Shown one piece after another: positions 1 to 8,898 of a stretch of DNA of 64,000 nt; the first letter of the stretch is position 1; the number at the start of each line of letters is the position of its first letter. A program made the position numbers and the translations under genes. Source of the DNA: Flavobacterium microcysteis (lineage in GTDB: Bacteria > Bacteroidota > Bacteroidia > Flavobacteriales > Flavobacteriaceae); the NCBI RefSeq assembly GCF_006385255.1, contig NZ_VFJE01000056.1:62001-126000 (forward strand). The letters are read 5' to 3'. The notes beneath the pieces are model-generated. The model saw nothing but the letters and a program-made list of their open reading frames with translations, had not been told where the DNA came from and ran no database searches.

Positions 1-477
1 GTGAATGATTTCTTCCAATTTACAGCCTAACAGGTCAACAATATCATCACTTACTTCCTCTGGATTAGCGCTTGGAAGGTCAACTTTGTTCAAAACAGGA
101 ATAATTTCCAAATCATTTTCCAAAGCCAGGTATAAGTTTGAAATAGTCTGTGCCTGGATGCTTTGTGCCGCATCGACAATCAAAAGCGCACCTTCGCAAG
201 CCGCAATTGAACGGGAAACTTCATATGAAAAGTCTACGTGTCCCGGAGTGTCGATAAGGTTCAGGATATAGTCTTCACCTTTATAGTGATATTCCATCTG
301 GATCGCATGGCTTTTTATCGTAATACCTCGCTCACGCTCAAGGTCCATATTGTCAAGCAATTGTGCCTTTTCTTCGCGGGCAGTTACGGTTCTTGTCGCA
401 CCCAGCAAACGGTCGGCAAGCGTACTTTTTCCGTGATCGATATGTGCAATAATGCAAAAATTCCTAATATGTTTCAT
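1..477 (-). CDS. lepA: Elongation factor 4 (LepA), N-terminal part, runs off the window
   Basis: Reading the minus strand from the ATG at 477 gives an open frame to the window edge that starts [20 protein letters not shown]. The P-loop (AHIDHGKST), the switch I region ([10 protein letters not shown]), DTPGHVDF (G3) and NKVD (G4) are all visible, in the order of a translational GTPase. The missing insert between G1 and switch I and the short N-terminus match LepA rather than EF-G or EF-Tu. LepA is a ribosome-binding GTPase thought to help initiation or back-translocation. Only about 159 codons are present. The product is cytosolic. An exact TATATTTG box lies about 108 bp upstream. Confidence 0.95.
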   Translation of the reverse strand, partial: MKHIRNFCIIAHIDHGKSTLADRLLGATRTVTAREEKAQLLDNMDLERERGITIKSHAIQMEYHYKGEDYILNLIDTPGHVDFSYEVSRSIAACEGALLIVDAAQSIQAQTISNLYLALENDLEIIPVLNKVDLPSANPEEVSDDIVDLLGCKLEEIIH

Positions 478-584
478 CTTCGTTTTATATCAATTTTATT
501 CAGGCCATAGCCTATATCTTGACTGTTGAGCAAGATTATCCTTCATTCTCCACTTTATTTCCTTAAAGATAAGGAATTAATCGG

Positions 585-592
585 CAAATATA
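585..592 (-). promoter_or_regulatory. Flavobacterial -7 promoter box for lepA
   Basis: The minus strand reads TATATTTG, an exact match to the Bacteroidota -7 consensus TAnnTTTG, upstream of lepA. No clear TTTG -33 box was found at the usual distance, so this rests on the -7 match and its location. Confidence 0.5.
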
Positions 593-757
593 GTTTTTTA
601 GTTTTTAAGTTAAAAGTGGAATTTTTGAAGAAAAATAAGCCATTATTGCAGTGGAAAAATAACGTATTCTAAAATTTGAGTTAAAAGGGAAATGTGAATG
701 AGGTAAAAGTTTTAATCCCAAAATAAATTTTCTATATTTAATAAAAAGAATAGCCCT

Positions 758-2332
758 ATGAGAAAAATAATTCCAATACTGATTATCTGTTGCACAGGTC
801 TGTTTTTGACAGCTTCCTGTAAGAAAAAAGACAAAGATCTTTCGGGAATTGAAGTGCATGAAGAAGAAAATACCATTTCTTTTGACAGTACTCAAGTTGC
901 CGGATTTTTTACAAAATATCCTGATTTTAAAGAGTTTGAGCCGGAGATAAAGGAACTGTACAAAAAGCACGATTATCATTATATATGGTATGACCGTGGC
1001 GGACAGATTGAATTTGCTGCGGCCTTGTTTGACAAGGTCAATCAGATCAAATCAGAAGGTGTTCAGAATCAATTGCCGTATAAGCAACAAATCAGTGATA
1101 TTTTCTATGAGTCAAAAGAAAAAAGCGGGCCGGATGTATCTTCGGAATTGCTGATTTCGTCCATGTATTTTTTCTATGCTAAAAATGTCCTACAAGGATT
1201 GGACCCAAAAGAAAGTAAAGAAAGTGGTTGGTATTTGCCTCGTGAAAAAGTGTCGTATGTTTCTTATCTGGATACGCTGATGAAAGACCCGAATCTTCTG
1301 AAAAAAGACGATTCCGAATTGCTTCCTCTTTATTACGATCTGAAAAAGGGATTGCAAAAATATACTGAAATAGAAGAAAAAGGCGGTTGGGGAACAATTG
1401 AGATGAAAGCCGGAATCAAGTCGCTCAAGCCTGGAGATAGTTCCAAAACAATTGCTGAGGTTCGAAAAAGGCTTTTTATTTCTGGTGATTTAACAAAGGA
1501 TTCAGGGAGCAATCAATACGATGATGAATTGTTGCAGGCTATCACGGCCTACAAAAAGAGAAATTCTCGTGAAATGGACAACCTGATTACGCCAGATTTG
1601 GTGAAACACCTCAATGTTCCGGTTCAGGACAGGATTAAATCGATTGTTGTAAATATGGAGCGCTGCCGTTGGATTTCTACAGAGCTTACCAAAGGAGGTG
1701 AATATATTGCCGTTAATATTCCTTCGTATAGGATGAGGTATTACAAAGACGATAAAGTGAGATTGGAATCCAATGTTGTTGTTGGGAAAGAAATGAACAA
1801 AACGGTAGTGTTTAGCGGACAAATGAGTTATCTGGTTTTTAGTCCCTACTGGAATATTCCGAAAAGCATCATTGAAAAAGAAATAAAGCCAGGAATGGCA
1901 AAAGACAAAAATTATTTGAGCAAACATAATATGGAGTGGAACAATGGATTAGTCCGCCAAAAACCCGGAGATAAAAACTCGCTTGGACTGGTGAAATTCA
2001 TGTTTCCAAATTCGAATAATATCTATCTGCATGACAGCCCGGCTAAAAGTCTTTTTAATAAGGAAAGCAGAGCATTTAGCCATGGCTGTGTACGTGTTCA
2101 AAAAGCAAGAGATTTGGCAGTAGCAATTTTGGAAGATGATAAAAAGTGGACACCTCAAAAAATAGACAAAGCGATGCATGCCGGAAAAGAAAGTAGCTAT
2201 GCATTAAAGAAAAAAATCCCGGTTTATATCGCCTATTTTACAGCATTCGCAGATGAAAACGGTATGATTAGTTTCTTTGATGATGTTTATAACAGAGATG
2301 CAAGATTGGCGTCATTGCTTTATAAGTCATAA
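758..2332 (+). CDS. Lipoprotein L,D-transpeptidase (YkuD domain, LdtD/YcbB-like)
   Basis: The 524-aa protein has a lipoprotein signal peptide (LTASC, Cys 21). A long N-terminal region resembles the scaffold of LdtD-type enzymes, including a peptidoglycan-binding-like helical stretch near residues 225-270. The C-terminal YkuD domain carries the signature SHGCVRV with His442 and nucleophile Cys444, preceded by the YLHD motif. L,D-transpeptidases make 3-3 crosslinks in peptidoglycan or attach proteins to it, so it should work in the periplasm anchored to a membrane. It is monocistronic: a TATATTTA box sits about 20 bp upstream and a strong terminator follows. Confidence 0.9.
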   Translation: MRKIIPILIICCTGLFLTASCKKKDKDLSGIEVHEEENTISFDSTQVAGFFTKYPDFKEFEPEIKELYKKHDYHYIWYDRGGQIEFAAALFDKVNQIKSEGVQNQLPYKQQISDIFYESKEKSGPDVSSELLISSMYFFYAKNVLQGLDPKESKESGWYLPREKVSYVSYLDTLMKDPNLLKKDDSELLPLYYDLKKGLQKYTEIEEKGGWGTIEMKAGIKSLKPGDSSKTIAEVRKRLFISGDLTKDSGSNQYDDELLQAITAYKKRNSREMDNLITPDLVKHLNVPVQDRIKSIVVNMERCRWISTELTKGGEYIAVNIPSYRMRYYKDDKVRLESNVVVGKEMNKTVVFSGQMSYLVFSPYWNIPKSIIEKEIKPGMAKDKNYLSKHNMEWNNGLVRQKPGDKNSLGLVKFMFPNSNNIYLHDSPAKSLFNKESRAFSHGCVRVQKARDLAVAILEDDKKWTPQKIDKAMHAGKESSYALKKKIPVYIAYFTAFADENGMISFFDDVYNRDARLASLLYKS

Positions 2333-2353
2333 AAAAAACAATAAAAATTGAAG

Positions 2354-2382
2354 GACCGCATTAAAAGTGCGGTCTTTTTTTT
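2354..2382 (+). terminator. Rho-independent terminator after the L,D-transpeptidase gene
   Basis: A perfect 7-bp stem (GACCGCA/TGCGGTC) with a 7-nt loop is followed at once by eight T. It lies 21 bp after the stop codon. Confidence 0.9.
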
Positions 2383-2450
2383 ATGGTAAATAGAGAAGGA
2401 GTCGAGTTTTTTTCTAATTTTACAAGACCCAAAAATTATGCCCCAACATA

Positions 2451-2909
2451 ATGCCTACTATGAAGAAACAAAATTTAGCCATCGCCCTTCTGGACGATGA
2501 CCACGAAGAGCACCTGCTTTTTAAGGAAGTAGCCGACGATTTCAGTGAAATTAAGTCAGTGCTTTCCTTTGCCAAAGGAAAGGAAATGTTGGACTATTTG
2601 GGAGGTAATGGTAAAAATGTCGTTCCCGACATCCTGTTTTTGGATTTAAATATGCCTATACTTTCTGGCTTGGATTGTCTTATTGAAATCCGAAAAAAAG
2701 AAGAATATAAAAATCTTCCAATTATAATCTATTCCACTTCTTCTTCTGAAAAAGACAAGGAAGCTACCTATAAAAACGGTGCTAACCTATATGTCAATAA
2801 GCCAATTGAGTTTTCCGATATGAAAAAAATATTTATGGAAGTGCTGAAAATCAATTGGAAAGAGCGCTCAGGAGCATTCAATTTTCAAAACTTTTTTCTT
2901 TCTGTTTAA
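2451..2909 (+). CDS. Single-domain response regulator (CheY-like receiver)
   Basis: The 152-aa protein is a stand-alone receiver domain. The acidic pocket is DDD at residues 15-17, the phospho-acceptor is Asp65 in FLDLNMP, the switch Ser/Thr is in IIIYSTSSS (about residue 95) and the conserved Lys is Lys117 (NKPIE). There is no DNA-binding output domain, so it probably acts through protein contacts or a phosphorelay. No partner kinase is adjacent. The start could also be the ATG nine bases downstream. A TAATTTTA box lies about 30 bp upstream. Confidence 0.88.
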   Translation: MPTMKKQNLAIALLDDDHEEHLLFKEVADDFSEIKSVLSFAKGKEMLDYLGGNGKNVVPDILFLDLNMPILSGLDCLIEIRKKEEYKNLPIIIYSTSSSEKDKEATYKNGANLYVNKPIEFSDMKKIFMEVLKINWKERSGAFNFQNFFLSV

Positions 2910-2987
2910 AGCTGCTCTACTATTGAAGGATAAGGCTTTAAAGTTTTATTAATCAAAATTTCGTAATTTTGCCGCAAATTGAAGAAG

Positions 2988-3980
2988 ATGGTCAAGATTG
3001 GCAAAATAGAATTACCTGATTTCCCCTTGTTGTTAGCACCTATGGAAGACGTGAGTGATCCTCCGTTTCGTCGTTTGTGCAAACTGCATGGAGCCGATCT
3101 GATGTATAGCGAATTTATTTCCTCAGAAGGCTTGATCCGTGACGCTATCAAAAGCCGTCAAAAACTGGATATTTTCGATTATGAAAGACCAGTTGGTATT
3201 CAGATTTTTGGAGGAGATGAAGAAGCAATGGCGCTTTCTGCAAAAATCGTAGAAACGGTTCATCCGGATTTGGTTGATATTAATTTTGGATGTCCTGTCA
3301 AAAAAGTGGTATGCAAAGGAGCCGGAGCTGGTGTCCTAAAAGATGTAGATTTGATGGTACGTCTGACAAAAGCCGTGATTAAAAGTACCAGCCTTCCTGT
3401 GACGGTAAAAACAAGACTGGGTTGGGATGAAAACTCCATTAATATTGACGAAGTTGCGGAGCGTTTGCAAGATGTTGGAGTGCAAGCTCTAACAGTTCAT
3501 GCCAGAACAAGAGCCCAAATGTATAAAGGACATTCGGATTGGACGCATATTGAAAGAATCAAAAATAATCCTAGAATTACGATGCCTATTTTTGGAAATG
3601 GTGATATCGATTCTCCGGAAAAGGCTTTAGAATATAAGAATAGATTTGGCCTAGATGGTATGATGATTGGTCGTGCCGCCATTGGCTATCCTTGGATTTT
3701 TAACGAAATCAAGCATTATTTTAAGACCTGCGAAAAATTACCGCAACCTACAATGGAAGATAGGGTTGAAGCAGCAAGAAATCACCTGACTTGGTCAATG
3801 GACTGGAAAGGCGAGCGTGTTGGTATTGTAGAAATGAGAAGACACTACACTAATTATTTCAAAGGCATACCCGGATTTAAAGAATATAAGCAAAGACTTG
3901 TCACTACAGATGATGCCGAAGGCCTGTTTAAAACATTGGATGAAATCCAGGAAGTTTTTGGAGGTTATCATTTTGTGTAA
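2988..3980 (+). CDS. dusB: tRNA-dihydrouridine synthase (DusB family)
   Basis: The protein has the TIM-barrel FMN signature LLAPMEDVSDPPFRRLC at the N-terminus. The DINFGCP motif is followed by catalytic Cys109 (VVCKGAGAG), then VKTRLGWD, a TVHAR motif and GNGDI. Dus enzymes reduce specific uridines in tRNA to dihydrouridine using NADPH and FMN. The frame can be opened by a TTG nine bases upstream, but the ATG at 2988 gives the normal N-terminus (330 aa). TAATTTTG at 2964-2971 is a plausible -7 box. It converges on the MATE gene and shares its terminator. Confidence 0.95.
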   Translation: MVKIGKIELPDFPLLLAPMEDVSDPPFRRLCKLHGADLMYSEFISSEGLIRDAIKSRQKLDIFDYERPVGIQIFGGDEEAMALSAKIVETVHPDLVDINFGCPVKKVVCKGAGAGVLKDVDLMVRLTKAVIKSTSLPVTVKTRLGWDENSINIDEVAERLQDVGVQALTVHARTRAQMYKGHSDWTHIERIKNNPRITMPIFGNGDIDSPEKALEYKNRFGLDGMMIGRAAIGYPWIFNEIKHYFKTCEKLPQPTMEDRVEAARNHLTWSMDWKGERVGIVEMRRHYTNYFKGIPGFKEYKQRLVTTDDAEGLFKTLDEIQEVFGGYHFV

Positions 3981-4005
3981 ATAAGGAATCACATTTTGTA
4001 TAAAT

Positions 4006-4045
4006 AAAAAGAGCGCAGGATTCATAACCCTGCGCTCTTTTATTT
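4006..4045. terminator. Bidirectional terminator between dusB and the MATE gene
   Basis: A perfect 9-bp stem (GAGCGCAGG at 4011-4019, CCTGCGCTC at 4029-4037) has an A-run on its left and a T-rich run on its right, so it can end transcripts from both convergent genes. Confidence 0.88.
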
Positions 4046-4050
4046 TAGTT

Positions 4051-5478
4051 TTACACTTCAATGCGTTTCCATTTTCCTCTCTTGAAAAGGATATAGCCAG
4101 CAATTGTTATAGCGGTTTCAGCAATAGGTATGGCCATAAAAACACCTGTAGGTCCCATGCCTAGTTTTTTAGCAAGAACATAAGCCAATGGAATCTGGAA
4201 CAACCAGAAGCCAAAGAAATTGATCCAAGTTGGAGTCCATGTATCACCGGCACCATTGAAGGCGTTTATCAATACCATTCCAATACCATAGAAAATATAA
4301 CCAAGACTCATGATTCGGATAGCTTCTACTGCGATTTCTTTAACAACCAAATCGTTGGTAAAAAATCCTGCAATATATTCAGCGCCCAAAAGCGTAAGTA
4401 CCATGATAGTTGCCATAAATATTACATTGTATTTGGCTGTCTGCATAACAGATTTCTCCGCTCTTTCGATTTGTTTCGCTCCTAAATTCTGACCGACTAA
4501 CGTTGCCGCAGCATTGCTTAATCCCCAAGCCGGTAAAATAAAGAACATCATGATTCTTAATGCAGTCTGATATCCAGCTGACCCATGATCGCCACCAGTA
4601 ACAGCGACAAGATTAGCTAAAAAGATCCAACTACAGGAAGCTATCACAAATTGCAATACTCCCGGCGCTGCTACTTTGATAGTATTCTGTATCAGCTTCC
4701 AGTCGGGAAGAAAATAAGAAGCAGCAATTTTTAAAATGCCTTTTCCATTAAATAAATGGTACAGTTGGTACAATACACCTATGGTTCTTCCTGCCGTGGT
4801 TGCGATAGCGGCTCCTGTAAGTCCAAAAGCTGGTATTGGTCCTACGCCTTTGATTAAAATAGGGCAGAGAATAATGTTGCAGATATTAGCAATCCAAAGA
4901 CTTTTCATGGCTATTGCGGCATTTCCGGCACCGCGGAAAATTCCGTTAATGAGAAATAGCAAAACAATACTGATGCTTCCGCCCATCATAATCCTCATGA
5001 AATTAGTTCCATGAAGAGCTGCTTCGGGAGAAGCTCCCATCAACATTAGGATTTCTGTTGCATAGAATAAGCCAAGAATACTGATGGCAGTATTGACAGC
5101 CACAGCGATTATAACGGCCTGCATTCCTGCTTTTGAGGCCGCTACAGGGTCTTTTTCGCCAATTCTTCGAGCAACCACAGCTGTAGCAGCCATGCTTAAT
5201 CCGATAGCCAGCGAGTAGATGATTGTGAGTACAGATTCAGTAAGTCCAACGGTTTGAATGGCATAACTGCTGTTTTCAAGGTGACCGACAAAATAGAGGT
5301 CGACCAACGCAAAAACGGATTCCATCATCATTTCCAATACCATTGGAATAGCTAGTAAAATAACTGCCTTGCGGATGCTTCCGGAAGTATAATCGAAATC
5401 AGCTTCGCCTTTAAGCGATTGTTTTATTGTAGTAAATAAACGGGATAAAAAACTTTGTTTTTGTTCTGTTTGTGTCAT
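4051..5478 (-). CDS. MATE family multidrug/Na+ efflux transporter
   Basis: The 475-aa protein has about 12 hydrophobic segments in two similar halves, as in MatE-domain proteins (motifs such as AIPMVLEMMMESVFALVDLYFVG and the second-half equivalent). MATE carriers export cationic drugs or metabolites across the inner membrane using Na+ or H+. The N-terminus has a 30-residue cytoplasmic lead before the first segment. It is a single-gene unit: a terminator follows and a palindrome lies 23 bp upstream of the start. The substrate cannot be read from sequence. Confidence 0.9.
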   Translation of the reverse strand: MTQTEQKQSFLSRLFTTIKQSLKGEADFDYTSGSIRKAVILLAIPMVLEMMMESVFALVDLYFVGHLENSSYAIQTVGLTESVLTIIYSLAIGLSMAATAVVARRIGEKDPVAASKAGMQAVIIAVAVNTAISILGLFYATEILMLMGASPEAALHGTNFMRIMMGGSISIVLLFLINGIFRGAGNAAIAMKSLWIANICNIILCPILIKGVGPIPAFGLTGAAIATTAGRTIGVLYQLYHLFNGKGILKIAASYFLPDWKLIQNTIKVAAPGVLQFVIASCSWIFLANLVAVTGGDHGSAGYQTALRIMMFFILPAWGLSNAAATLVGQNLGAKQIERAEKSVMQTAKYNVIFMATIMVLTLLGAEYIAGFFTNDLVVKEIAVEAIRIMSLGYIFYGIGMVLINAFNGAGDTWTPTWINFFGFWLFQIPLAYVLAKKLGMGPTGVFMAIPIAETAITIAGYILFKRGKWKRIEV

Positions 5479-5500
5479 GATTATTTAATAAGTAGGTGAG

Positions 5501-5517
5501 CGTCACTATATGTGACG
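5501..5517. promoter_or_regulatory. Perfect palindrome upstream of the MATE gene, candidate operator
   Basis: CGTCAC-TATAT-GTGACG is a perfect 6-bp inverted repeat with a 5-nt centre, 23 bp upstream of the MATE start codon. A second inverted repeat (GGCCTA/TAGGCC, 5540-5559) lies further upstream. The size suits a dimeric repressor site. No regulator is adjacent, so the function is inference. Confidence 0.4.
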
Positions 5518-5635
5518 GAAAAAATAATTAATCAAGGCGGGCCTATAGAAGTTTAGGCCAAAACAAAAACAAACATGGTTCTAATGATTTAGATAACAAA
5601 TGTATAATTATTTTTTTAAGAAGGGGAAATTTTTT

Positions 5636-6835
5636 TTAGTCGAGCAATTTTTTTGTGACCCTGCTGGAAGCAATCAGTGAAGAAATAAATCCAAGGGAGA
5701 AAATTGTAGCCAAAACAATAATAAGATTTTCCACGTTGAAAATTACAGGATAAGGCATGGTAGGCGTAACCATAACCAACTGATAATTTTGCTGCAACAA
5801 TACGATGATAATTCCGAGTGTAAGACCAATAAGTCCTCCCGCTGCCGTTAGTATTGAGCCTTGGAATAAGAAAATCTTTCGGAGATTTCTAACTTCAACA
5901 CCCAGGTTGTATAAGGTAGTAAGGTTGTTTTTCTTATCGATTATCAGCATAATTATCGCTCCAGCTAAGGTAAAGAGCGTAAGCACAATTACCAGAGTGA
6001 AGATAAGATATAAGGCAGTCTGTTCTGTATTCAGCATTTTATATAAAGAATCGTTCAGTTGTGCCCGATTTTTTATAGTAAGCTTATTGTTAAAGATATT
6101 TTGAAGTTCTGCGGATATAGCCGATTCGTCAGCTCCAGGCTTGAACCGGAATTCAATTCCTGTAACCTGGTTAGGCTTGAATTCCAATAACTCCTGAGCC
6201 AGGTTTAAGTCGGCAAAAACATATTTTTCATCCAGTTCTTCACTTACGGCATATACGCCTACGGGAAGCAAGGCCGTTTTATTAAATGCCTGCTCAGCAT
6301 TATTTATGGCTCCTTTGCCCGGTTTAGGTACATAAACTTCCAATGGATTGCTATAGCTCAGTAAACCTAACGAGAGTTTTTGGTGAATTCCGTAGCCAAC
6401 CACTACTTGTGGCGTTTTTGGCTCCATCCACTCGCCCATATAGAGTTTTTTCTGGACTTTGTTTACATCAGTATAACTGCTGTCAACTCCTTTGAGGTAG
6501 GTCACGACTTCTTTGCCCTCATACAAAAACAGAACCCGCTCTTCTATAATGTTGCTTTTGGCAGCAATCCCATCAATTTTTTGGATTTTCTGAGCTTGTT
6601 CCGGAGAAATAAAAAATGATTTTCCTAACGTGCTGGTGATTTTAAGATCCGGATCAAAATCGTTTGAAAAGGAAAGGCTAAAATCCTTTAATCCGCTAAA
6701 GACGGAAAGCACGACAAACAAAGCTGCAGCACCCACAATAATGCCAAGCGAAGCAATGCCGGTAATAATATTGATGGCGCTGCTTTTACTGAAGCTTACA
6801 GTGTAACGTCGAGCTATGTAAAAAGGAAAATTCAA
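5636..6835 (-). CDS. ABC transporter permease, LolC/LolE type (FtsX family)
   Basis: The 399-aa protein has one N-terminal membrane segment (about 22-48), a large extracytoplasmic domain and three C-terminal segments, which is the MacB-PCD plus FtsX layout. The N-terminus (FPFYIARRY) is typical of lipoprotein-releasing permeases. The Lol complex extracts mature lipoproteins from the inner membrane with ATPase LolD, which is not in this window. The start is TTG, one base after the rbfA stop; no upstream ATG keeps the frame, and the conserved N-terminus begins right there. The rbfA-permease pair is probably co-transcribed and translationally linked. Confidence 0.88.
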   Translation of the reverse strand: MNFPFYIARRYTVSFSKSSAINIITGIASLGIIVGAAALFVVLSVFSGLKDFSLSFSNDFDPDLKITSTLGKSFFISPEQAQKIQKIDGIAAKSNIIEERVLFLYEGKEVVTYLKGVDSSYTDVNKVQKKLYMGEWMEPKTPQVVVGYGIHQKLSLGLLSYSNPLEVYVPKPGKGAINNAEQAFNKTALLPVGVYAVSEELDEKYVFADLNLAQELLEFKPNQVTGIEFRFKPGADESAISAELQNIFNNKLTIKNRAQLNDSLYKMLNTEQTALYLIFTLVIVLTLFTLAGAIIMLIIDKKNNLTTLYNLGVEVRNLRKIFLFQGSILTAAGGLIGLTLGIIIVLLQQNYQLVMVTPTMPYPVIFNVENLIIVLATIFSLGFISSLIASSRVTKKLLD

Positions 6836-6836
6836 T

Positions 6837-7229
6837 TTATGATTTCTTTCTTTTTTCTAATAAATCCGGGTTTTCGATTGGGTTTTCTTCGCCAGTCAAT
6901 GCCTTGTCGATTTTTTCAATATAATCGAGGGAATCATCAATAAAGAATGTCAGATTAGGTACTTTACGCAATTGCAGACGCACTCTTTGAGAAAGATCGT
7001 GTTTGATTAACGGTGTATTTGTTTTTATCGCAGCCAATAATTCTGGCCCTTTTTCCGGTGGGAAAATACTAAGATATACGGTTGCGATTGATAAATCTGT
7101 AGTCACGCTAACTTTAGAAACAGAAATCACCAAATTTGGGATTCCATTTTTTCTCACTTCGCCTTGAAGGATGTCTACCAAGTCTTTTTGGAGCACGCTT
7201 CCTATTTTTTTCTGTCTGTTTGTTTCCAT
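6837..7229 (-). CDS. rbfA: 30S ribosome-binding factor A
   Basis: The 130-aa protein has the usual RbfA length and order: the N-terminal helix (RQKKIGSVLQKDL), the VSVTTDLSIATVYLS strand and the C-terminal RKVPNLTFFIDDSLDY motif. RbfA is a KH-fold factor that binds 16S rRNA near helix 1 during 30S maturation and cold adaptation. It is the first gene of a two-gene unit with the LolC/E-type permease. Confidence 0.95.
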   Translation of the reverse strand: METNRQKKIGSVLQKDLVDILQGEVRKNGIPNLVISVSKVSVTTDLSIATVYLSIFPPEKGPELLAAIKTNTPLIKHDLSQRVRLQLRKVPNLTFFIDDSLDYIEKIDKALTGEENPIENPDLLEKRKKS

Positions 7230-7319
7230 CTTGCAAAAGTACGATTAATTTTAGAGTAGCAAAAAGGTTCTGAATGACAACGATAAAGAATGTCGGAGCA
7301 AAGGCAAGATACATTTTAT

Positions 7320-7381
7320 ACTTTGCGACTCTGCGTCTTTGCGAGCGGTTATTTTCACGCAAAGACGCAGAGTCGCAAAGT
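7320..7381. repeat. Perfect 24-bp palindromic intergenic repeat, family shared with 61943-62014
   Basis: Arms 7320-7343 and 7358-7381 are exact reverse complements (core CTTTGCGACTCTGCG) around a 14-nt loop. The copy at 61943-62014 keeps the CTTTGCG arms, the TTATTTTC loop and CGCAAAGACGC. It lies upstream of both rbfA (minus) and the epimerase gene (plus). There is no T-run directly after either arm, so it is not a simple terminator. Confidence 0.85.
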
Positions 7382-7456
7382 TCGTAATGATAAAATTTTT
7401 GAAAGTAAATGTTTTAGCGTCTTTTGACGCAAACTTTCCGATAGTCATAAAGTTTT

Positions 7457-7464
7457 TATATTTG
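7457..7464 (+). promoter_or_regulatory. -7 promoter box for the methylmalonyl-CoA epimerase gene
   Basis: TATATTTG exactly matches TAnnTTTG and lies 43 bp upstream of the start. The -33 region is weak (TTTC at 7435-7438, 18-bp spacer). Confidence 0.55.
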
Positions 7465-7506
7465 CTGGAATAATAACATAAGACTAAGGATTAATACGAT
7501 ATACAC

Positions 7507-7908
7507 ATGAGAAAGATAGAACATATTGGCATTGCAGTAAAAAATTTAGAAGAATCGAACCTTCTTTTTGAAAAACTTTTTGGTGCTCCAGCCTATAAAA
7601 TGGAAGAAGTAGAAAGCGAAGGTGTCAAGACTTCTTTTTTTATGAACGGGCCAAATAAGATAGAACTGCTGGAAGCAACAAATGCGGATAGTCCTATTGC
7701 CAAATTTCTTGAAAAAAAGGGAGAAGGCATCCATCATATTGCTTTTGATGTTGAAGATATAGTTGCTGAAATCAAAAGGCTACAATCTTCCGGTTTTACC
7801 GTCTTGAATGAAGTTCCGAAAAAAGGCGCAGATAATAAATTGGTGGCCTTTTTGCACCCAAAAGGAACTAACGGAGTTCTAATTGAATTGTGTCAGGAAA
7901 TAAAATAA
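7507..7908 (+). CDS. mce: Methylmalonyl-CoA epimerase (VOC superfamily)
   Basis: The 133-aa protein starts MRKIEHIGIAVKNL and has the paired beta-alpha-beta-beta-beta modules of vicinal-oxygen-chelate enzymes. Metal ligands are visible as His in EHIGIAV, His in GIHHIAF and Glu in VLIELCQ; the length is typical. It interconverts (R)- and (S)-methylmalonyl-CoA, linking propionyl-CoA and branched-chain or odd-chain breakdown to succinyl-CoA via the mutase. It has its own -7 box and stands alone ahead of a tRNA. Confidence 0.93.
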   Translation: MRKIEHIGIAVKNLEESNLLFEKLFGAPAYKMEEVESEGVKTSFFMNGPNKIELLEATNADSPIAKFLEKKGEGIHHIAFDVEDIVAEIKRLQSSGFTVLNEVPKKGADNKLVAFLHPKGTNGVLIELCQEIK

Positions 7909-8039
7909 AAGTTTCAAATTGAAAGAGTTGGCAGAAAGCGAATAGATATGCTGTTATTTTTTTAAGGGTCTACAGCAGGTTTCCTGTGAAATAATTTGCA
8001 ACATATCAAATTTAGTAGTAATATTGCAACCTCTTAACT

Positions 8040-8113
8040 GGTCCTATAGCTCAGTTGGTTAGAGCACCTGACTCATAATCAGGTGGTCCCTGGTTCGAGC
8101 CCAGGTGGGACCA
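8040..8113 (+). tRNA. tRNA with CAU anticodon (tRNA-Met, or Ile2 after lysidine modification)
   Basis: The cloverleaf is complete. The acceptor arms are GGTCCTA/TGGGACC, the D-arm is TAGCTCAGTTGGTTAGAGC, the anticodon stem is CCTGA/TCAGG with loop CTCATAA, and the T-arm contains GGTTCGAGCC. CCA is not encoded. It lacks the initiator hallmark of three G-C pairs next to the anticodon loop, so it is elongator Met or the AUA-reading Ile2. Confidence 0.95.
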
Positions 8114-8117
8114 CATA

Positions 8118-8155
8118 AAAAGCCGCCGATAGCAAATGCTGTCTGCGGCTTTTTT
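8118..8155 (+). terminator. Terminator after the CAU tRNA
   Basis: AGCCGC (8121-8126) pairs with GCGGCT (8145-8150). An inner GATAGC/GCTGTC stem with a G-U pair extends the hairpin, and T-tract 8151-8155 follows. Confidence 0.85.
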
Positions 8156-8332
8156 ACTATAGTAAAATCATGATTTTCTTAAAAAGCCATTCCTTTTTTA
8201 AATTCCAAAAGAGATACGCATACATCTTTTGAAAGATTTTACTTATTTTTTATATTTTTCTTTTCTAACTGATTGAAATTTTGTAATTTCCATTTTTTAT
8301 AATAGATCATTCATAAAAAACCCCCCGTTATT

Positions 8333-8539
8333 TTGAAAGATTTTTTTACTTCAGCATCCATAATTGTCGAGGAGGAATCAAGGATTTCTTTTCGCTTCCT
8401 AAAACTGTTTTTGATTGCCATATCGGTGATTTCTACAGTATTGTTGTTTGTGCATTTTATTAGAGCCTTTGGCGTTTTGCAAAAAACGAATAGCAGTGGC
8501 TTTGATGTGATGCTGAAAATGATAGATGGCCTATGTTAA
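8333..8539 (+). CDS. Possible small single-span membrane protein, uncertain
   Basis: The frame is 68 codons from a TTG, with one strongly hydrophobic segment (about residues 24-46) that would span the membrane. No homologue is recognised. There is no ATG near the 5' end and no TAnnTTTG box in sight, so the gene is doubtful. It sits in an AT-rich spacer between the tRNA terminator and a minus-strand hypothetical. Confidence 0.25.
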   Translation: MKDFFTSASIIVEEESRISFRFLKLFLIAISVISTVLLFVHFIRAFGVLQKTNSSGFDVMLKMIDGLC

Positions 8540-8570
8540 GGTTTTAGGGAAAAGCATAGACTTAGTTGTG

Positions 8571-8894
8571 TTAGCAACTCTTAACGACCAGTTGGATATC
8601 CAGCTGTAAAGCGTACTTTATTTGTTGTATGCCACTGATTTCTCGTGCCTTTTTTAAATCGCTTTCTATTGCTTCAATAGCGCCACCTCGTGACCAATTT
8701 TGATTAAAGGATATTTCCCAAGCCGTATTCAGATTTTGAATTTTAAACCATAGTTCTTTCAAAAGAACAGTATGGAAAATGTTTTTCTGTTCCTCACTGG
8801 CATTAGGTAATTCTAAAATAACTAAGGCTTTGTATCCCATAGCAGTAAGATTGTGGTAGTTTTGATACCCAAATTTACTCTCGGTAAGAGCCAT
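8571..8894 (-). CDS. Hypothetical protein, 107 aa
   Basis: I do not recognise the family. The protein is soluble, without a signal peptide or membrane segment; it has a mixed alpha/beta look and a short hydrophobic strand near residues 23-30 (YKALVILEL). The codon pattern looks protein-like and the frame is intact. It reads in the same direction as the upstream kinase/regulator pair but is separated from it by their terminator. The palindrome TTACGG-tttt-CCGTAA lies 5 bp before its ATG, so its expression is probably regulated. Confidence 0.6.
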   Translation of the reverse strand: MALTESKFGYQNYHNLTAMGYKALVILELPNASEEQKNIFHTVLLKELWFKIQNLNTAWEISFNQNWSRGGAIEAIESDLKKAREISGIQQIKYALQLDIQLVVKSC

Positions 8895-8898
8895 TTCC

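Noticed and set aside
5..271. Plus-strand open frame over the start of the window
   Set aside because: It lies antisense to the clear lepA frame on the minus strand, which has all GTPase motifs.
6505..6619. Plus-strand frame over the LolC/E-type permease
   Set aside because: Antisense to a conserved permease frame with no signals of its own.
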